In this document: in pieces, positions 61,437 through 64,000 of the stretch
Layout of the letters: each line of letters opens with the position of its first letter
Numbering within the stretch: position 1 is the first letter of the stretch
Assembly (NCBI GenBank): GCA_016840825.1
Contig: JAEORN010000151.1
Coordinates: 23,952 to 87,951 of the forward strand
DNA length: 64,000 nt
Source: Candidatus Thorarchaeota archaeon
GTDB lineage: Archaea > Asgardarchaeota > Thorarchaeia > Thorarchaeales > Thorarchaeaceae
Reading direction: 5' to 3'
Notes under the pieces: generated by a model
Databases searched by the model: none
What the model saw: the letters and a program-made list of their open reading frames with translations, nothing else
Told to the model about the DNA's origin: nothing
Made by a program: the position numbers and the translations under genes

Positions 61437-61460
61437 TGGTGCGGAGGGCGAGATTCGAAT
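61437..61460 (-). repeat. tRNA 3'-end fragment, copy 2
   Basis: Same 24 bases as copy 1, ending at the tRNA CCA (TGG at 61437-61439). It lies 741 bases after copy 1, right after the DUF2284 gene. The flanking sequence diverges immediately on both sides. Confidence 0.85.
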
Positions 61461-61517
61461 GGCACAATCCTTTTTACACATTTCAGAGGCGATAGAATAG
61501 AGTTGAGGGAGTAGCAA

Positions 61518-61943
61518 ATGAATCAAGGAGGACAGAATCCGAGAATACTACTTCGCCCGTGGATGGTCGCAATCCTGTGGCTCTGGTTCGGAGCCGTGCT
61601 CTGCCTCATGATCTTGAGAATCGACTTAGATTCACCAGAGTTCCAATCCCTATTTCTCACTGTTCTCTATGGTGGTGGCCCTGCAGTTATATTTGTAGTA
61701 ATTATCATTGTACTAAGTCCTACCCCAGAATGGTCCAGTACTGCCAAGCGATTGTGTGGAATTGGACTTGTCATGATATTCAGTGCGTATTCTATCGCAG
61801 AAACTTTTCATAACACGCTCTATGGGGTCACTGCCTGCGTCATAGGAATCATTGTACTTCTTATTTCCACCTCATACCCAGGGGCTATACTAGGATATAC
61901 TGACACTGAACAACCTGAACGAAATCTAACTGAGCAGAAATGA
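61518..61943 (+). CDS. Small integral membrane protein, unknown
   Basis: A 141-residue protein with four hydrophobic helices (at about 15-33, 46-65, 78-92, 101-120) and a charged C-terminal tail. Not recognised. The ATG has AGGGAGTAG upstream. It stands alone between repeat copies 2 and 3; copy 3 begins 2 bases after its stop. Confidence 0.7.
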   Translation: MNQGGQNPRILLRPWMVAILWLWFGAVLCLMILRIDLDSPEFQSLFLTVLYGGGPAVIFVVIIIVLSPTPEWSSTAKRLCGIGLVMIFSAYSIAETFHNTLYGVTACVIGIIVLLISTSYPGAILGYTDTEQPERNLTEQK

Positions 61944-61944
61944 G

Positions 61945-61991
61945 TGGTGCGGAGGGCGAGATTCGAACTTGCAATTCGCGTGTGAACTGGC
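61945..61991 (-). repeat. tRNA 3'-end fragment, copy 3 (extended)
   Basis: The shared 23-base core (ending in GAA, with C as base 24) plus a further 23 bases that match copy 4 at 18 positions. It reaches back through the T stem into the variable arm. The T-stem 5' strand has decayed (GCAAG against CTCGC), consistent with a non-functional relic. Confidence 0.85.
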
Positions 61992-62015
61992 AAGCAGCTT
62001 GCAAAAGGGTGACTA

Positions 62016-62786
62016 TCAGCTCAAACTTGCACAACATGCAGGATTATCGTAGTATTCTTTTGTCACTCTAATCAGATTCTGATCTTGGGTAAGCAATGCT
62101 GCACCATCCATCCAATCAGATACCGTCAGTAAGGTGGTCATATCGGAGATAAGCATTCCAAGTGAGCCAACGGAACAGTCTAGCAACCGATAGGTGCCTA
62201 GCATAGAGAAATCCCCTTTCTCGACGACTCCTTGATTCAGAGCTAGGTTTATTCGAATCTTCCTTTTTTCTTTGGCATCTATTAGCGTATCCTTGATTCC
62301 TTCCAAGACATCTGAAAGTGCTATGAAGATTGTAATCTCCTTCTGTGCAGTCTTAATCAGCGACTTCATCCGATTGATAATGTTACTTTGCCCTCTGATG
62401 ATGTATGCAATCTCGAAGTCCCCCGGTTTTTCGGCTGTGTCATAGATTGGTATCAGCATATCCAAGAGTGTTTCAGCTTCTCTCAGCTTCTCATGATATC
62501 TCTCTGTCAAAAGGGACTTCAAGTTGGAAATCGCTTCCTCGGGTGCCACAGGTATGTATATGTTCGGATTCCCGCGTTGGACTACTATCAATCCCTTCTT
62601 AGCAAGTCCTTCAAGAGCATAGTATATCTTGGAATCTGGAATGCCTGTTTCATTGCAGAGTGTACCAGCTGAGATACTTGGGTTCGCCAAGAGTGCAACA
62701 AATGATAACGCTTCATGAGTGGACAAGTCCAAGTCCTTCAAGCGAGAAACTATTCGATCACGCGCACCACTTCCTTCGGGACTCAT
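62016..62786 (-). CDS. TrmB-family transcriptional regulator
   Basis: An N-terminal winged helix (about residues 18-80; LDLSTHEALSFVALLANPSI and ETGIPDSKIYYALEGLAKKG) is followed by a short coiled coil and a C-terminal phospholipase-D-like effector domain, as in sugar-responsive TrmB proteins. The effector is unknown. It is divergent from the AhpD-like gene across a gap holding a perfect palindrome, suggesting it regulates that gene. Confidence 0.88.
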   Translation of the reverse strand: MSPEGSGARDRIVSRLKDLDLSTHEALSFVALLANPSISAGTLCNETGIPDSKIYYALEGLAKKGLIVVQRGNPNIYIPVAPEEAISNLKSLLTERYHEKLREAETLLDMLIPIYDTAEKPGDFEIAYIIRGQSNIINRMKSLIKTAQKEITIFIALSDVLEGIKDTLIDAKEKRKIRINLALNQGVVEKGDFSMLGTYRLLDCSVGSLGMLISDMTTLLTVSDWMDGAALLTQDQNLIRVTKEYYDNPACCASLS

Positions 62787-62828
62787 AGATATCTTCTCCT
62801 ACTTCTTGTAAGTAGAAGTCAGAGAATC

Positions 62829-62836
62829 TTTATATT
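62829..62836 (+). promoter_or_regulatory. TATA box of the AhpD-like gene
   Basis: TTTATATT preceded by AGAGAATC. Transcription would begin near 62858, placing the palindrome at 62863-62876 directly downstream of the start. Confidence 0.5.
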
Positions 62837-62862
62837 GTTTTCTCCTACCCCGTAGTAGTAGA

Positions 62863-62876
62863 CAAGAGCGCTCTTG
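62863..62876. promoter_or_regulatory. Perfect 14-base palindrome, candidate operator
   Basis: CAAGAGCGCTCTTG lies in the divergent gap between the TrmB-type regulator and the AhpD-like gene, just after the predicted transcription start of the latter. A bound dimer there would block transcription. GGAGGT (62888-62893) follows, 8 bases before the ATG. Confidence 0.55.
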
Positions 62877-62901
62877 GTTCAATATTCGGAGGTATTATGA
62901 A

Positions 62902-63198
62902 ATGGACGGAAAAGTAAAACTACTCATTGCCGTTGGTGCTTCTATTACTGCCAATTGTCAGCCTTGTCTAGCAACAGCAGTTGAACAAGCTCAAGCAGCA
63001 GGTGTGAACAAGAGAGAAATCCTTGAAGCAATCGCAATAGGTCGGATTGTCAGAAGAGGATCTATTGGGAAGATGGACAAATACACCTCAACCTTGACTG
63101 GAGAAAATGCCGTTGGTTCTGATGAGTGTCCATTTGGCTCAACAGAAGATGAGGTTCAGAAATGGATACAACAGGACGATGGTTGCAAGTGTTCCTAA
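62902..63198 (+). CDS. AhpD/carboxymuconolactone decarboxylase-like protein
   Basis: A 98-residue all-helical protein with the AhpD-type redox motif CQPC (residues 20-23) following a GASITANxxx segment, and a helix with ILEAIAIGRIVR. The family includes peroxidase-reducing disulfide proteins. A Cys-rich C-terminal tail (CPFG and KCS) is unusual. ATG behind GGAGGT. It forms a pair with the divergent TrmB-type regulator between repeat copies 3 and 4. Confidence 0.82.
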   Translation: MDGKVKLLIAVGASITANCQPCLATAVEQAQAAGVNKREILEAIAIGRIVRRGSIGKMDKYTSTLTGENAVGSDECPFGSTEDEVQKWIQQDDGCKCS

Positions 63199-63379
63199 CT
63201 CACTAGAAGATATACACACTATAGATATCCTGAGCTATCCATTAATGAGTGCTACTTTTGGAGTTGCTAAGAAGAACTATCTTGGCAGCTCCCTTTTTTG
63301 GAGAAGCAAAATATCCTGGTTTCGTACTTACAATTAGCTAAGAAACCGTCATGAAGCAATCGAAATATTTAGAATGAGA

Positions 63380-63426
63380 TGGTGCGGAGGGCGAGATTCG
63401 AACTCGCGATTCGCGTGAGAGCCGGC
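63380..63426 (-). repeat. tRNA 3'-end fragment, copy 4 (extended)
   Basis: The best preserved copy: T arm GCGAG-TTCGAAT-CTCGC, acceptor CCTCCGC, A73 and CCA are intact, and the sequence extends about 23 bases into the variable arm. The anticodon arm and 5' half are not recognisable, so it is still a fragment. It lies 15 bases from the end of the last gene. The 63199-63379 gap holds nothing else that I can name. Confidence 0.85.
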
Positions 63427-63441
63427 ATTCGACTCCCAGAT

Positions 63442-64000
63442 TCAGCTAAATTCATGCTCAAAAAGAAATTTCGGATTTGGATTGACATCTTGGATGTATT
63501 CACTTGGTGCCTTTATTACCTCTAAGAGAAAAGATCCGGCTGCTTGTGATTTCCACCAGTCTCTCCGAAATTCATCTTCCAGATGCTTTCTCAGAGAGGA
63601 TGCATAAATCATTCCTAGAATATATGTAGGCAAAGTCAAATCATCCTTCATCATATGAAGATCAAGAAGCCAATATACTCCGGGATACGATGGAATATAG
63701 TACTTATCTGCAAGTTGTCCAAAACGATTAGTAGCTTTATTGATTGACATAGACTTTTTCCAAAACTCAAGTTTCAAAATCCCTCTGATTGAGAAAAAGG
63801 AAAGATAGAATGCAAACATGAATTTTTGGCGATCAATGATTTCAGAAACTACATCAGGCTGTAACTTCAGCATGTCAGTTAGATACATATCATCTCTAAG
63901 TATGCTTTCAAAGAACAGTGAAAAGAATTCATCATTGGCAAAAAACGGAGTATCGTCGTCCTGAATCTCACTAGGTTTTATGATGGTTTGATATGTAAAC
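63442..64000 (-). CDS. Unknown protein, 5' end beyond the window (possible metallopeptidase C terminus)
   Basis: The frame is open from base 64000 leftward without a stop, so the gene begins outside the window; an internal ATG at 63888 is not the true start. The visible 185 residues are helical, with YPGVYWLLDLHMM, YILGMIYASSLRKHLEDEF, and WWKSQAAGSFLLEVIKAPSEYI. This loosely recalls the helical C terminus of M2/M3-type peptidases, but no HExxH is visible, so the call is tentative. Confidence 0.6.
   Translation of the reverse strand, partial: FTYQTIIKPSEIQDDDTPFFANDEFFSLFFESILRDDMYLTDMLKLQPDVVSEIIDRQKFMFAFYLSFFSIRGILKLEFWKKSMSINKATNRFGQLADKYYIPSYPGVYWLLDLHMMKDDLTLPTYILGMIYASSLRKHLEDEFRRDWWKSQAAGSFLLEVIKAPSEYIQDVNPNPKFLFEHEFS

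Noticed and set aside
60696..63426. Complete tRNA genes at the four GCGGAGG-type fragments
   Set aside because: The 3' T arm and acceptor strand are present but no 5' acceptor, D arm or anticodon arm can be paired within a plausible distance, and protein genes begin too close by.
63442..63888. A complete 148-residue gene starting at ATG 63888
   Set aside because: The frame continues open to the window edge with protein-like sequence, so the gene is truncated by the window.

Overview
The window is archaeal and most likely from an Asgard archaeon (a Thorarchaeia-like lineage is possible, but the sequence alone does not prove it). Information processing is archaeal/eukaryote-like throughout: MCM, two GINS subunits, Cdc6/Orc1, the small subunit of DNA polymerase D, primase PriS, PCNA, Hel308, HerA-NurA, TFS, Rpo11, exosome Csl4, Nop5-fibrillarin, eS30, Elp3, archease, and tRNAs with bulge-helix-bulge introns. 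An MglA/Ras-like small GTPase next to a tandem roadblock protein points to Asgard. Genes are dense, AT-rich, and often start with TTG or GTG. Three complete tRNAs are present and all encode CCA.

Layout. 0-6 kb: end of a GINS gene, mcm, hel308, and a histone-deacetylase-like enzyme. 6-12 kb: intron-containing tRNA-Pro, thpR, an AAA ATPase, UPF0200 and UPF0201 proteins, a tRNA-G10 methyltransferase, a GPN GTPase, an XRE regulator and an HD phosphohydrolase. 13-15.6 kb: tandem roadblock protein, unknown helical protein and MglA-like GTPase in one probable operon. 15.6-20.6 kb: CTP synthase, NurA, HerA and a coiled-coil protein. 20.6-29.3 kb: ArsR-like regulator, DUF460 protein, eS30 (a 53-residue gene), PyrK-PyrD, Nop5-fibrillarin-UPF0216, a COG1395 regulator and RNase HII. 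29.3-34.2 kb: a structured gap, Elp3, a hydrolase, tRNA-Ser(UGA), archease and a SPOUT methyltransferase.

34.2-42.7 kb is a leftward catabolic/redox operon of somewhat higher GC: HdrC, HdrB, a short HdrA paralogue, an HdrA-MvhD fusion, an unusual coiled-coil/winged-helix/ferredoxin protein, and an acyl-CoA dehydrogenase. 42.7-49.2 kb is a leftward replication/transcription cluster (RNA/DNA methylase, Csl4, Rpo11, RNase III-like, TFS, OB-fold protein, PCNA, PriS, Gins51). It faces away from cdc6/orc1 across a short gap holding two ORB-like elements, a likely replication origin. DP1, a PhoU-like regulator and a phosphohexomutase with an apparent CTG start follow, then a tRNA-Ser(CGA) with an intron in its T arm.

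54.9-64 kb is accessory in character: Fe-S and DsrE-like proteins, membrane proteins, a DUF4336 / MFS / ChrB group, then single genes or gene pairs separated by direct repeats that are the 3' end of a tRNA gene (60.7, 61.4, 61.9 and 63.4 kb, with a degenerate copy at 57.95 kb). This repeat-delimited cassette array, the MglA/roadblock operon, the Hdr/ferredoxin/acyl-CoA dehydrogenase operon, the ORB-bearing origin and the T-arm tRNA intron are the parts most worth following up.
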